Positions 1 through 11,040 of a DNA stretch of 64,000 nucleotides are shown here, in pieces. Each line of letters starts with the position of its first letter. Position 1 is the first letter of the stretch. Both the position numbers and the translations under genes were made by a program. Below the pieces are notes generated by a model that had not been told where the DNA came from, searched no databases, and worked only from the letters and a program-made list of their open reading frames with translations. The DNA lies in the NCBI GenBank assembly GCA_032622095.1, contig CP136066.1:62714609-62778608 (forward strand). Direction: 5' to 3'. Origin of the DNA: Siphonodentalium dalli (lineage: Eukaryota; Mollusca; Scaphopoda; Gadilida; Siphonodentaliidae).

Positions 1-530
1 CATTTACATATATTATATATTTCTACATTTAATTGCAAGCGATATTGTACAAAGAAATGTTTGACACATGAATGTATATAAATATTGCCATAGGGGTGAT
101 TAAAAAATAGATACAACGAAACAAAATGTTGAAGGGAGCATGTGATTGTTAAGTGAGGACTTATAGGATCATAGGTAAATGTAATTTACGCACGCTTGTT
201 AATTTTCATGGGATTATCAAGTAAATTTTTATCTTTCGAATGATGACAGGAATGCGGAAAGTTGAAATGTCTAAGTCATACTAGATATCCACTCGAAGAG
301 TTAAATGTAAAGCAAAATACAAGATGACTGCTGGCGGCCATGTTTTCCAATGAAATTCAAAACTTTTAATATCTCCCATCTAGTGGTCAACCCGAAGATC
401 AATATGAAGTTTGGTGACTATCAGATGAGGGATGTGGTCTGTACACGTATGTGTGCTAAAGGATTTATTCGTGGGTGAAACAAAGCTACATGTGTATATC
501 CGGGCAGATAGTTCAACCATACAAAACTCA
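1..530. other. No gene recognised
   Basis: AT-rich sequence at the left edge. I see no open frame with coding character, no RNA gene and no clear repeat boundary before the terminal repeat of the element that starts near 531. Confidence 0.5.
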
Positions 531-1300
531 TACCAGTCAAGTGATCCTGCTAATGTGCTATAATGCTGGCGGGTCCAGCTTAGTTGCTATGGTGCCGTTG
601 AGCAATGAAGATGTTAAGAAAATGGACCGTTATTTTTTCTAAAGTTGTCACTTTCGCGGTGTTCGAATAATCTGGACATTCAGGAAAAGCCATTATGTGT
701 ATCAAACATTCAAAAACATATATATTGCGAAATATTTTAATACTTGTATTATATATTGCAAAATTACTTTAACCCTTTACCGAACAAACCGGCCAAAACC
801 GGCCAAATAAAGATTCAACAGCCTAAAATATCTTCGGTCTGTCTCAATAGAACCATACAAATATGGATATAATTGGAACCGGCTCCTTGACCACATTGTG
901 ATAGTTACAGTTATGCCCTGTGCCAATGCATTCTCTTATATATGCGAGTCGACCATAGGTCGCCTCGCATATATAAGAGAATGCATTGGCCTAAAAAAAA
1001 CAACTTTTTTTAACACTTTTTACCATTTTTTCTTACATTCTTTAACAATTTTATAATTTTTAATGTGTTAAGCCAATGCATTCTCTTATATATGCGAGGC
1101 GACCTATGGTCGACTCGCATATATAAGAGAATGCATTGGCACAGGGCCGTTCTGTTGGGTAAAGGGTTAATCAAGATGGCTATTGGCGTCGTTTTGCAAA
1201 CGCCAGAGCAGCCATTATTAATTTTTTCCAAAAAATATATGGTCTTGAATGTTTCATACCAACAACTCCAAAGAAGGATGTGGATATGGAAATATATCAA
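531..1300 (-). mobile_element. MITE-2 copy, split by a later MITE insertion
   Basis: The left piece (531-768) matches the reverse complement of the right half of the complete element at 7380-7890, including the terminal stretch CCAGTCAAGTGATCCTGCTA and the internal word TTTCGCGGTGTTCG. The right piece (about 1171-1300) matches the reverse complement of that element's left half, including CTTGAATGTTTCATACC. Between the pieces sits a TTAA-flanked MITE (769-1170), so this copy was present first and was interrupted later. I could not find its far terminus, so the right end is approximate. No coding capacity is visible; the frames here are spurious. Confidence 0.7.
769..1170 (-). mobile_element. 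piggyBac-type MITE with twin hairpins, copy A
   Basis: The body (773-1166) is flanked by TTAA at 769-772 and 1167-1170. It begins CCCTTTACCGAACA and ends with the inverse TGTTGGGTAAAGGG. A TTAA target site and termini starting CCC are the known signature of piggyBac-superfamily elements. Two 69-nt near-perfect hairpins lie at 922-990 and 1072-1140. Each has 33-nt arms with one mismatch and a 3-nt loop, and the second is the exact reverse complement of the first. They are separated by 81 bp of A/T-rich sequence. No protein is encoded; the overlapping ORFs at 1010-1348 and 1065-1319 come from the palindromes. It is in the opposite orientation to the copies at 11.8 and 13.3 kb. Confidence 0.85.
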
Positions 1301-1617
1301 TACCCAAAATAAGAGATAAGAAAATGCAAATATGTACAGATGATTCAAACATTCTCAAAGGTTGTGTATGTCAGGGCATTGGTGAAGGGTGGACCACATA
1401 GGTCGAAAGACAACGATATTATAACAAAACATTAATGTGGAGACTATATTCTATGTACATATCTGTATAAGTGACAAGGAGTTATTTTAGCTATTCTTAA
1501 GTTTCCACGTGGACGATCTTTATTTTATCAAAACAAGAAACGCTCTTTATTGTTAGGTACACATGGAATCAATTCGCACAACGAGTACTTTTACTGCCAT
1601 TCAATATGCCATGGAAC

Positions 1618-3439
1618 CCCGCTGGTCATCCTATAATCTCTGCTGCGGGCAGTAAACCCCGGCGCGGACGTCAGTAAGCCGCACGTCGGGCTATAACAAT
1701 TAGAGTTTTCAATGCAGGGCTAGTCTAATTAGTTAAAAGTAATCAATTTAGAAGTTGCACCAATAAATGGGAGACGTAAATGATAAGCAATGCCCATTTA
1801 TGCTGTGACAGGAGTTCAGAGAAATTTCTCACATCAGTTCTGGAGAAAAATACAATTTTAGTCGAGCGCATTCGGAATTTCGGGGTGAATTTAAGTTTCA
1901 TTCAGCAAACTTTTCACTGCAGACACTTTTAGGGATTTTTTTTAAAACGTGGAGCAGTCTGTATGGGACACTCTACTCTTGACGTGTTTTTATACTAAAA
2001 ACAATAAATCCATATCCAGTAACTCGAATAAAGACAACTTTCCAAACATACCATATATCGATAAAGTAAAACGTCTGCGGGCAGGAGTAAACTCCGATGC
2101 GGGCAAATTTTTTGCCCGCTTCGGGGTTTACACAGACACCGTGGAGTGTCACATCTAATTGTCAATATGTTCCCGCATAAAAGCAGCAAATTCCAATGTG
2201 AATGTAGATCATCGTTATCATCGTCACATCATCATTTCTCATCATTCGCAGTCGGACCTCCAGAGAGCTTGGATCGCCACCTCTCAGGATGAACTCGCCA
2301 CCCTAATCCCAATTAGTGTCACCAGCATGCTGGAAGCCCTGCATGTCACGCCTTGTTTGAGTTGGTCATTCCACGCTCACAGAGGCGGATACCAGCTGAT
2401 TCTGGACTTCCAGTCCGGCCCGGCAAAGCTCTTTTCAGGGCTCCCTACCGGGAAGGGCTCGGATATTACCGAATCAGCTCGGAAGCCTCGACAGAAGAAA
2501 AAGAAAACACCATCGATGAAAAAGAGAGATGCCGAAAGACTCGCTGCATGGAAAGCGAAGAAATCGACCGGAACTTCACCAGTCGACTCCGCCCATACAG
2601 ATGTTATCCCGGCCCAGGCGATGGAACCACCATCACCACCACCACCACAACGGACAGATGCAGATACGGAAGACGAAGACGAGGATCCCTCTGACTTCGT
2701 CCCGAAAACTCCGGATTATACCGAGCCGGAGTCTTCGCCCGAAAAATCCACCGGATCCATGAGAGGAAACACCACAGACTGGAAAGACGAATATGAGCTC
2801 ACCAGGCACCTAGATAACTCCCTTGACGAAATTCTCGCCGGTTTCAACTACTCACCAACTTCTCCTCCAATCTCACCAATTCCTTCTTCATCATCATCTT
2901 CATCACCACAGAAGAAGAAGAAAAAGAAGGAAGACAAGAAAAAGAAAAAGAATAAAAACTAGAACCTCACCTGACCCTCCTGAGCCACGACCTAGACAGA
3001 TTACCTACAAATCCAAGAAAATTCAAGACAGGGCGTAAGGGCGACCTCCGGGTGAGCCCACACCGTCCTCGTGCCGCCCTTCGGGCGGGCACGCAAATCC
3101 GGTTCCTGCTGTGAATGTAGATTTAGCTTCCGAAACTATCTATACAAATGGAACGTTGACAACGTTGTCCAAATGTATCATCTCGCACTCATCTTGGAAC
3201 TGAAAACACACCAAATTGAAACATGGAAGCTTATTCTCACACTTCATCAGCATTGCATCTCTTTATTGAGCTTTATTCGTCGAACTGGTAATATTTGGTT
3301 GAAGTTGGGTTCATTATGCACCTCCTGGATCCGGACTTGTGTCCGAAGAAAAACAATTAATAAAAAAATTTCCCTCAAAACAAAGCTAACTGTACTCTTC
3401 ACTCGTGCCCACAGCGGGTATTATAGGATGACCAGCGTG
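1618..3439 (+). mobile_element. 1.8 kb element X with terminal inverted repeats and one ORF
   Basis: The left end GCTGGTCATCCTATAAT and the right end ATTATAGGATGACCAGC form terminal inverted repeats of about 30 bp with few mismatches. GGAAC lies just outside both ends (1613-1617 and 3440-3444), which may be a 5-bp target duplication, though a 5-bp match is weak evidence. The only sizeable frame inside is 2159-2962. No transposase is recognised, so this is probably a non-autonomous element or one whose superfamily I cannot name. A second, inverted partial copy lies at 6878-7914. Confidence 0.65.
2159..2962 (+). CDS. Lysine/proline/acid-rich protein of element X
   Basis: A 267-codon frame that opens with TTG; the first ATG in frame is at 2327 (residue 57), so the true start or an upstream exon is uncertain. 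It runs from a Trp/Gly-containing segment (LSWSFHAHRGGYQLILDF, about residues 68-85) into a basic block KKKKTPSMKKRDAERLAAWK (about 113-132). A proline-rich patch, an acidic run (DTEDEDEDPSD) and a lysine-rich tail follow. The order 'W..GG..L.L.F ... KK-TPS...RD..RL' is, from memory, common in short uncharacterised proteins in bivalve and cnidarian genomes that are often tied to mobile elements. The basic tail suggests nuclear or nucleic-acid binding, which is inference. The frame is intact but may not be expressed. Confidence 0.5.
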   Translation: MSICSRIKAANSNVNVDHRYHRHIIISHHSQSDLQRAWIATSQDELATLIPISVTSMLEALHVTPCLSWSFHAHRGGYQLILDFQSGPAKLFSGLPTGKGSDITESARKPRQKKKKTPSMKKRDAERLAAWKAKKSTGTSPVDSAHTDVIPAQAMEPPSPPPPQRTDADTEDEDEDPSDFVPKTPDYTEPESSPEKSTGSMRGNTTDWKDEYELTRHLDNSLDEILAGFNYSPTSPPISPIPSSSSSSSPQKKKKKKEDKKKKKNKN

Positions 3440-6120
3440 GGAACGCATCAATTATAAGTAGAAGCATGAGTGCCCATACCATTTTTAAATTTTGCAAAAC
3501 AACTTTTGTCAATGAAATGTGTTTGAACTACACACAATATTTGTTTTTAGTTCAACTTTGACTGCTGGCAGGGCGGTTGAAAAAAATGACAATTTGATAA
3601 CCCGAACCACGACAGATATTATAACAATCAAAGGATAATTAAAAAATAGTTCAATAATTAACTTCACAATTCACAATGGCTTTCTGCGTGTTTCATAACT
3701 AGCGAAGTGACCGAAGATACTTTCTGTCTCAATGTCCAGATAGTGTTGATTAGGTTTCACGCATGCATGAGTATACTTTTCATCCACGTTTAATCAAGAA
3801 GAAATTGGGCAGTTGTTGATTAAATTCGGTATATAATCATTTTCCTATTGTGTGCTATAAGTATGTTATATCATGTTGAAAATCGTTTACTCGAAATAGC
3901 CACTCGACAAAGACTATTTTATTTTTCGAATACGATTATCACCATGATATAACCAATACTCAGTCCACTATGGGGTTATTTCAGAATAAAATAAGTTAAA
4001 TATGAGCCTGTGTGAATATTTAGGTCCAATATGAACCTATTTTCACGAGGATATGTTAAGATCTGAATCGCGAACTGCCACGGTTCATCAATACAAGCAT
4101 CCTAAGTAAGTAAGTAATGCTTTATTCTAAGCCCGCATACATGGAACATGAGACTATATCTTAGCATTCTTCGATCCGAAGATGTCAATGGACGCTATGT
4201 TATGACATATAATGGGATTCTGTTTCACAAAAGAAATGTCAATTATGAAATACTGCGCTGCATGGTATTGATGAGACATACTACAAAGGTGTGAAAACTA
4301 CGTGTATCTGCTAAAGATAAAACCAAAGATGTCACAACATGTTTGATGGGGTTTTGTGTACGGTAGCAATGACTCGGATTGTCAATAAATACTTTAAACG
4401 GACAAAACTGTGCAATACAGAGTTCTGTCCCTAGCTACGCAAGATCACTGCCACTGTGTACAGCATGTAAGATTATATTACATGTTTTTTCTATGTATTA
4501 ACGACTGTCGGTTACAAATATATCTTAAAATACCTTTGTCGGTTCTAATTCATTCTGCACTATTCTGAGAAACTAAATTATCCATATTCTATTGGAAATT
4601 GGTCTGATCAGATCAAATTGGTCGCAAATGTACCATATTATAGCGCAAACAAAATTGGTTCTGGGGGTAAACATATGTAGATAATAGTACACTTACCCCG
4701 CTGGTCATATAATCAGACCATCTGCAGTCACACAATTAGCATCCTTGAGAATCAGTTCAAATCGCGATACGGTTTCCGTCGTACACAGGCAATAACTGAA
4801 GTTGACCACTACATAAAAAGCATCACCCCAAGCCGACCGTGTGCACGCGCCCGGTGTCTACTTCACAAAACGCGATGAACCAATGACGTCACTTGAATCT
4901 GCGTGACACATGAAGTGTTTGATGAACCCAGCTTCAACCACATATCAAAAGTTGCATTATAAAGAGCTCCATAAAATGACGAAAAACTCAATGTTTAAAT
5001 AGTATGTGTTTTCTTATTCAAGTTGAGCACATGGTGATGACTTTGGACAATGCTGTCAACGTTCCATTGATATAGATATTATACATGTAGGAAGCTAAAT
5101 TTGTAAATCTACATTCATATTAAAAGTTTGCAATTAAGAAGGAAAATATTGACAATTGTATAGATATGGCAAGAAACGTGGTCAAAATATTAAAGGTGTG
5201 CATTTTGTTGGCAGAAGCATGATACTAACATACTTTGATGTTACAACCACAATATGGTGGAAAGAAACAAATACCAGAGCCTTTATTTATATATTTTGTA
5301 GGACATTAAGTTACCAAAACAGGCAACATATTATATGTGAGAAAATAACTTTCAGCAATACATTTTAGCCGTCAAAGATGGTTACACTGGCAACAAATGA
5401 GATACTCGACTTTTTGGGACATTACATCACTGAAACAGCAACAAACAAGAAGTTGCACCTCGGGTGATGGGATACGCAGGACGGAAACCAAATCAACATT
5501 TTCAGACGAAGAATGGGGGTTAACTCTTGAACGCAAAACCTCCAAAGCATCCTGAAACCACAGAACTGAACCAGCTTTTTAAAGGCTTCCTGATTCCAAA
5601 ACTCCATACCAAATTTCAACATAATCCAATAGCCCATGGCCGAGTTATATGAGCGGACGGACGGAAATCCAACATTTTCAGACAAACAAAGAGGGGTGAC
5701 ACTTGAGTGGAAAATGTGAACAACGTACGTCAATGAACCATCTGTTGTAATAAACCCTGATGCCAAACCTGCATACCAAATTGTATTGAGATCCGATAAC
5801 CCATGGTTGATATATATGAGCGGACGCATGTAATCGAGTATGCTCCCATATTTTGAATGGGGGTATAATCATCTTTGATAAAATATCTTTCCAAAATGCT
5901 TTGTTGCCGTGAAACGTGGTCATAATGGCATCGAACGAGCAGCTTGAATGTTTTTCTGACTATCGATTCAGGCAACACGTTATTGTCGTTCATTTTTTTG
6001 GCATTGTTACCCGAACAATTCTTGTCGTGTTTTCTTTCACAACTGTGGGCATAACATCAGATGTATGCTTGCATCACGTTGCTGACAACAGAAAAATCGC
6101 ACCTAAATAATTTTTGACCA
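3440..6120. other. Non-coding stretch with minor repeats
   Basis: No gene is recognised. An imperfect inverted repeat at 3866-3953 starts GTTATATCATG and ends CATGATATAAC. CCCCGCTGGTCATATAAT near 4697 resembles a solo terminus of element X. Two diverged direct repeats (about 5598-5660 and 5770-5830) share CCATACCAAATT and TATATGAGCGGACG. The ORFs at 5422-5993 on the minus strand fall on these repeats and show no coding logic. Confidence 0.5.
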
Positions 6121-6149
6121 AGTTTTGAACCATATATGCAATGGTATGT

Positions 6150-6870
6150 GACACAACCCATGAGTGGAATAAGCTCCCTTCGTTTGTCATAGATTCGGAA
6201 AATATATCCGATTTCAATACACACCTACACATAATCGCCCCAGCTTCAAAACCCTATCCAGTTTATAGAACAGGTCATCGGAAGGTTACCGTGAACTAAT
6301 TATTGTAGCGACATAAAGAGTGACATGAACAATAATCATATAGCAGATAGTCCTAAATGTCAATGTGGTTTCCCTGAAGGAGGATGTCTAGTCATTTCTT
6401 CCACTGTTCACCAACCAGAGAAGAATATTTTACCACAAACTTGAAACAAATAACTTTCATACAGAAAATACTAAGCATATTCTCTGTGGAATCTCTTAAA
6501 ATGATCACAGAAGAAATATATTTCTATTTCATATTACACAGTCCTATATTACTGCAACCAAACGATTTGGGTAACATCATTGTTCTCTATTACGACAACC
6601 TGTCTTCGAAAACAATTTAACATTTAAATGACCGGCCTTTTTAGAGATAACTTATAACAACGTGAGAAAAAACTGTATACAATAAAAGCCCACTCATCGC
6701 ACACTCTACGCATATTCACATCTGTTTCCCTGCTTTTAAATATACACAAATTTAATCCTGTCATCTTGTTTAAATGTTATGTTACACCTTTTATGTGGGA
6801 GAGGGACGTCACCAAGTTGACAAACTTATGTCCCAATCCCCATGTATATAATTGATATACAATAAAATAT
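6150..6870 (+). mobile_element. 3' fragment of a non-LTR retrotransposon (LINE)
   Basis: Broken frames read like the carboxyl end of a LINE ORF2. About 6167-6250 encodes WNKLPSFVIDSENISDFNTH. About 6335-6400 encodes ADSPKCQCGFPEGG followed in another frame by SHFFHCSP, the Cys/His motif (CxCG...H.F..C) found at the end of many CR1/Jockey-type ORF2 proteins. The frame at 6384-6620 continues it and ends at a TAA. An AT-rich tail with AATAAA words (6683, 6862) follows and may be the 3' UTR. The 5' part is absent, as expected for 5' truncation, and at least two frameshifts or stops are present. No reverse transcriptase core is seen here. Confidence 0.6.
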
Positions 6871-6877
6871 GTTTAAA

Positions 6878-7914
6878 TCAATGTGACACTCCACGGTGTC
6901 GGAGTATACGACAACAACGGGCAAAAATCGCGGCTAACAGCTGTCCGCATTACGTTTTACTTTATAGTTGCACGATATGTTTGGAAAGAAATCTTTATTA
7001 GAATTACTGGATATGGATATGGGGTTCTTAGTATCAAATTACGTCAATGGATGATTGTCCCATATCAAGAGCTCCGTGATTGCAATAAATTTATCGATTT
7101 ATGCTGAATGACAATCAAATTTACCTAAACATTCCGAATGCGCTCGACTAAAATTATGTTTTTTTCGGGAGCTGATATCTAAATTTTCTCTGAATTACTA
7201 TCACGGTATAAATAGACATTGTCCATCATTGTCCATTGGTTTGTATTACTTACTACTAAATTGACTACGTTTAACTCACCAGACTAGCCCTATTATGGAA
7301 AAGTCTAATTGTTATTGCTCGGGTGCGGTTTACTGACGCCGACAGGCCAGGTAATTAACTACACGCAGTGCGGTTTCACCCCTGGTCAAGTGGTCCGGCT
7401 AATATGCTATGATGCTGGTGGTCCTGCTGAATTGATATGATGCGGGTAGGGCACAACTGATGCCGTTACGAAAAAGTACCGTTATTTTTTCTAAAGTTGT
7501 CATTTTCGCGGTGTTTGGCTAATCCGAGCGATTTGAGAAAAAACAATGTGGGTATGAAACATTCAAGAACATTTATATTTTTGAAAAATATAATAATGCC
7601 TGCGCTGGTGTTTCTAAAACGAGGAGAATAACCATTTTGATTATAGTCGATTTTCAACAACTAATACAAAGAGTATTAACAATATTTCGCAATAAATTTG
7701 TTTTTGAATGTTTGACACTCATAATGGCTCTTCCTGGATATCTTCAGATTATTGGAACACCGCGAAAAAGACAAATTAAAAAAAATTAACGGTACTTTTT
7801 TTAACAGTACCAGATTGCACCAACAGCATCAAAGCAATTCAGCAGGACCCAACCGCATCATATCACATTAGCAGGATCACTTGACCAGGGATGGGTTTAT
7901 ATGATGACCAGCGC
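6878..7914 (-). mobile_element. Partial inverted copy of element X, interrupted by MITE-2
   Basis: Read on the minus strand, this matches the first 540 bases of the 1618-3439 element. It shares GGAGTGTCACAT, the AATCCATATCCAGTAA block, CTAATTAGACTAGCCCT-like sequence and the terminal CGCTGGTCAT (7901-7913). Homology stops close to where the 267-codon frame begins in the other copy, so the ORF portion is missing. The terminal part is interrupted by a complete MITE-2 at 7380-7890. Confidence 0.6.
7380..7890 (+). mobile_element. MITE-2, complete, long terminal inverted repeats
   Basis: The left end CCCTGGTCAAGTGGTCC and the right end GGATCACTTGACCAGGG are inverted copies. The similarity continues inward for about 65 bp, including TCCTGCTGAATTG against CAATTCAGCAGGA. 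The interior is itself roughly palindromic, with GTCATTTTCGCGGTGTTTGG opposed to GGAACACCGCGAAAAAGAC. No protein is encoded, and the target duplication could not be identified. A second, interrupted copy is at 531-1300. Confidence 0.75.
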
Positions 7915-8260
7915 GAATAATATGAAACCCCGTTTATGTTTGTGGCCTGAAAGATGTATTTTAACACTGCATTAATGTTTGGCTTATACTTGATGTAATA
8001 TAATAAAGAGCATTCGTTTAATTTATGCGCGAACATTTGGAACAGGAAATTGTCTATGACTGAAGCAAGTTTATGTATATACATGGTGGGGAAATCACGT
8101 GGTCTAGAGGTTGGTGAGTACCACGCATTCAAAATGCCCGAGGTGATTGCAAATGCACAAAAACATAATATATTAGGGAACGGACACAACACATAGCATT
8201 TTGACTGTTACGGGCATATGCTAGTTAAACGGAAATGGCTCATTCGAACCTCCTAATTTT

Positions 8261-9165
8261 GTCTACGTAATTTGGAGGGACGGATACGATAGGTCGATAC
8301 ATACACGAAATATTGGTAAGCCGCCTTTATATGCTTCGTAAAACACTTGCCGAAGTCACAACCATTTTTCAGCCATTATAATTTTTTCGCCCTATTCACA
8401 CAAACGCTCTTTATTGCTACAATACCAGGAATAGAATAACACGGAACGCTCTTTTCTGTTCCATGTCGTGCACATGGCTGTTTTTTGTTTAGGACCCAAA
8501 CACCTTGTTCATAGTTGCATTTTTCAGTACTTCAATGCGTCGTTTTGGGTTATATAATGCTCGTAGAAAGGCAGCTAAGATATTTATCGACCTATTTCGA
8601 TACCGGGAAACATTCAAAAGCGAATAATATAATTCGTACTTTGGAGCGCAAACCGCCATTTGGCTTTAATTTTTAAAACAAGTTGAACACACCAGTCCAT
8701 GCATCTGGGAGAATCCTTCGACTGACAACTTTGGTCAGAATGTTAGAGCACAAATCAGTTTGTTTGCAAAATAGTATAAATGTATATAGCATATGCTCGT
8801 AGCTGCCAAAATACTACGTAATATATCATTATCCTAGTTTATTAGGGTACCTGTTTTCCTTTTTCTGGTCGCAACTCGCAACCACGTGACCCCCCACCCC
8901 CACCGTGATATAAAGGGCATACCAATCATGTAGATCGACATTTCGTGTATTTATCGACCTATCAGATAATGTAAACATTTGCCACAAAATACACCTAATA
9001 ATTTTCGCTTTTGAAATTTTCTCCGTATCGAAATAGGTCGGTAAATACGTGAACTACATTTCTACGGGCATTGTATATAAGTCCCAGAAAGACGCACTGA
9101 AGTCATAACAAATACAACATTGAACACGATGTTTGGGTAAAAAAAAAACAAAAAAAAACAGCTGT
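8261..9165. repeat. Dispersed repeat with an inverted half-copy
   Basis: 8261-8670 recurs in the same orientation at 60207-60612. Shared blocks include CGTAATTTGGAGG, AACACTTGCC.AAGTCACAACC, ACACGGAACGCTCTTTTCTG and TTGGAGCGCAAACC. Part of it recurs inverted at about 8990-9165, including TTCGCTTTTGAA and the ACCCAAACA...GTTCA block, so this locus folds back on itself with a spacer of about 350 bp. No coding frame was found. Several ATTTATCGACCTAT-like words (8584, 8945, 9025 inverted) mark the repeats. Confidence 0.65.
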
Positions 9166-9842
9166 GAACATGACAAGTATTTTCCAGATATTTGAAGCCG
9201 GTGTAACAATATTTCGTGTATTTGTAAATCTATCTGACCCCTCCATGTCCATTTACTGTTACCATACCGGAAATCAAATCTGGCAAGGAACGCGTTTATT
9301 TTTACATTTGTAGAAAAGGAGACATTTTGTATTCCTTGTGCGGTAACAGCTTCAGCAAGTATTTTATGTATTTACCGACATATTTTGATCCTCGGACGGT
9401 GATAACAACCAATTATTACCACTTTATATATAGGACGTTCTCTGGTGCATTACAGTGTTTTTGTTTCGGGGCCTTCCAAATAACGTATTTGTGTTACAAA
9501 CACACCGGGCTGCTGGCTGATGAGACGCTCCTGTTCATTATCGACCCGCCGACCGGAAGTTAGATCTCGTTCATGATCACGCGAGTTACGTACCTTCAAC
9601 TTTCCGTGTTTATTTCAAGAAAATAATGGAAAGATGTACCCTATTTTCCCCGACACTGTAGTGGTTTTATGATTGGAATCCACGTAAAATGATTGCATTA
9701 TTGTCTCAAGCGAAATCATGCATTAACAATTTTAGCTGAGAACCTCTCATCGTTTATCGCTCGTCTTCAATGCTGTTTTTTCTCTTTCCTATTTTCGAGA
9801 CTCCGTGTCAGCTGACAATTCACATGACCTATGTAAACATAC

Positions 9843-10683
9843 GATGCATGCTTGCAAACTGTCAACATATCACAGTCTAGCGAACTGAACGAAACCGAAT
9901 TAGATGCCCTTCAGAAAAATTGCATTCCTCAAAATACATCTAGGGCAACATACTATGGAATAAAACAATTCAGAGAATGGTTGGAGAAGAGAAGTCGAAC
10001 CTGTGACTTTAATTTTATTCCCCCTTAAGATTTAAATGAAATATTGAGAAAATTCTACGCTGAAGTGGGAAAAAAACAAGACAAAAGTTTATATATCACA
10101 AAGAAGTCTTACTGGCCCTAGAACAGCAATTAATCGACATATCACATCAACACCAATACGTCGGCCGATAAACATTCGTGATAAGGAATTCCAAAGTGCA
10201 ATCAAATTGTTCTCGGCAAAATGTAAGCTTTATTTGAAAACTGGGAATCCGAAACGAAAACACACATCCAGAATTGAAGACGATGACATGAGGGAAGTAG
10301 GTGCATATCTACCAAACTATGCAACTACTCCGGGAATTCTTTTGGAGGCAAAATGGTTTCACCTATGTTACAATTTCGGTAGACGAGGTCGTGACGGTTG
10401 GGCTAAAGGATTCGGATGATGTAGAATTTGTAGAAATATAAGAAGCCGAAGCGACCAAAAATCACCAGGGTAGAGAAAATGACAGCGGTGTAGAATTTGG
10501 ATAGGCTCTTCCAACACACCATAAAGACATCGTCCAGATGAACACTGGTTTAAATATGAGCCAGTTGGTAAAAATGTCTTGTCAATCATGATGCAAAGAC
10601 TATCCAGAAAAGCAAGTCTGTCGAATGTGTGTAAATGTCATTGCGTACGGGTGTCCATAGTCACAAATCTTCATTGGGGTGAA
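9843..10683 (+). pseudogene. Crypton-like tyrosine recombinase (DUF3504 type), decayed
   Basis: Consecutive blocks in shifting frames follow the order of Crypton-derived tyrosine recombinases, as in the KCTD1/QRICH1/ZMYM-like domain. 9876-10119 encodes TYYGIKQFREWLEK and DLNEILRKFYAEVGKKQ, with a TAA at 10026 and a TAG at 10119. 10120-10419 encodes RTAINRHITS, RRPINIRDKEFQSA, KCKLYLKTGNP and WFHLCYNFGRRGRDGW, ending at TGA. 10415-10500 encodes DDVEFVEI and EATKNHQG. 10555-10674 encodes YEPVGKNVLSIMMQRLSRKA and then CHCVRVSIVT, which carries the HxxR box of the recombinase active site. The arginine-rich GRRGR block and HxxR box are visible; a final tyrosine segment is not. Two stops and at least three frameshifts make this a pseudogene. 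It abuts the repeat that starts near 10685. Confidence 0.8.
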
Positions 10684-10684
10684 G

Positions 10685-11040
10685 TGAATCTTAAAGTGAT
10701 GTGAAACATTCCGGTAGGGTGATCACATAGATATGGACAATAATCTTGCTCAAAGTAGTTCTATTTTACGAATATTAATCCAAATTGATAACATACACCG
10801 TAATTCTTATATATTAATCAAATGCAATAACTTCAGATGTCGAAATCCGTTTGCGTGAGTTTATCGCCGATTGTTGCGTCCCGAATTGAGGTGTAAATAT
10901 TTACAATTGAGCGTACTTCAGTCGATGTTTTCTATGGAGTGGTATGTTCGATTTATTTGAAATTTTCGGTGATATTAGTAGAACGATACATTCCCCAGGT
11001 TGGCATAGCGCCTGAGTGCTATCTTATAAGTTAATCGCAC
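10685..11040 (+). repeat. Dispersed repeat S, full-length copy
   Basis: A sequence of about 350 bp beginning CTTAAAGTGATGTGAAAC. It recurs inverted at about 17205-17545 and partially at 12207-12370. Shared words include AATCTTGCT.AAAGTAGTT, TCCTAT-free stretches around TATATATTAAT, and GTAAATATTTAC followed by ATGTTTTCTATGGAGTGGTA. No coding frame. The uninterrupted GAAGTGAATCTTAAAGTGATG at its start serves as the empty-site reference for the MITE at 11821-12210. Confidence 0.7.

Noticed and set aside
1010-1348. Overlapping 112-aa minus and 84-aa plus ORFs
   Set aside because: They translate the two mirror-image hairpins of a MITE in both directions and have no other support.
2353-2762. Alternative frames over element X, including one with a run of histidines
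   Set aside because: They are out-of-frame readings of the CACCAC-rich, proline-coding part of the 2159-2962 frame.
5422-5993. Three overlapping minus-strand ORFs of 81-135 codons
   Set aside because: They lie on diverged tandem repeats and have no recognisable motif, coherent composition or splice support.
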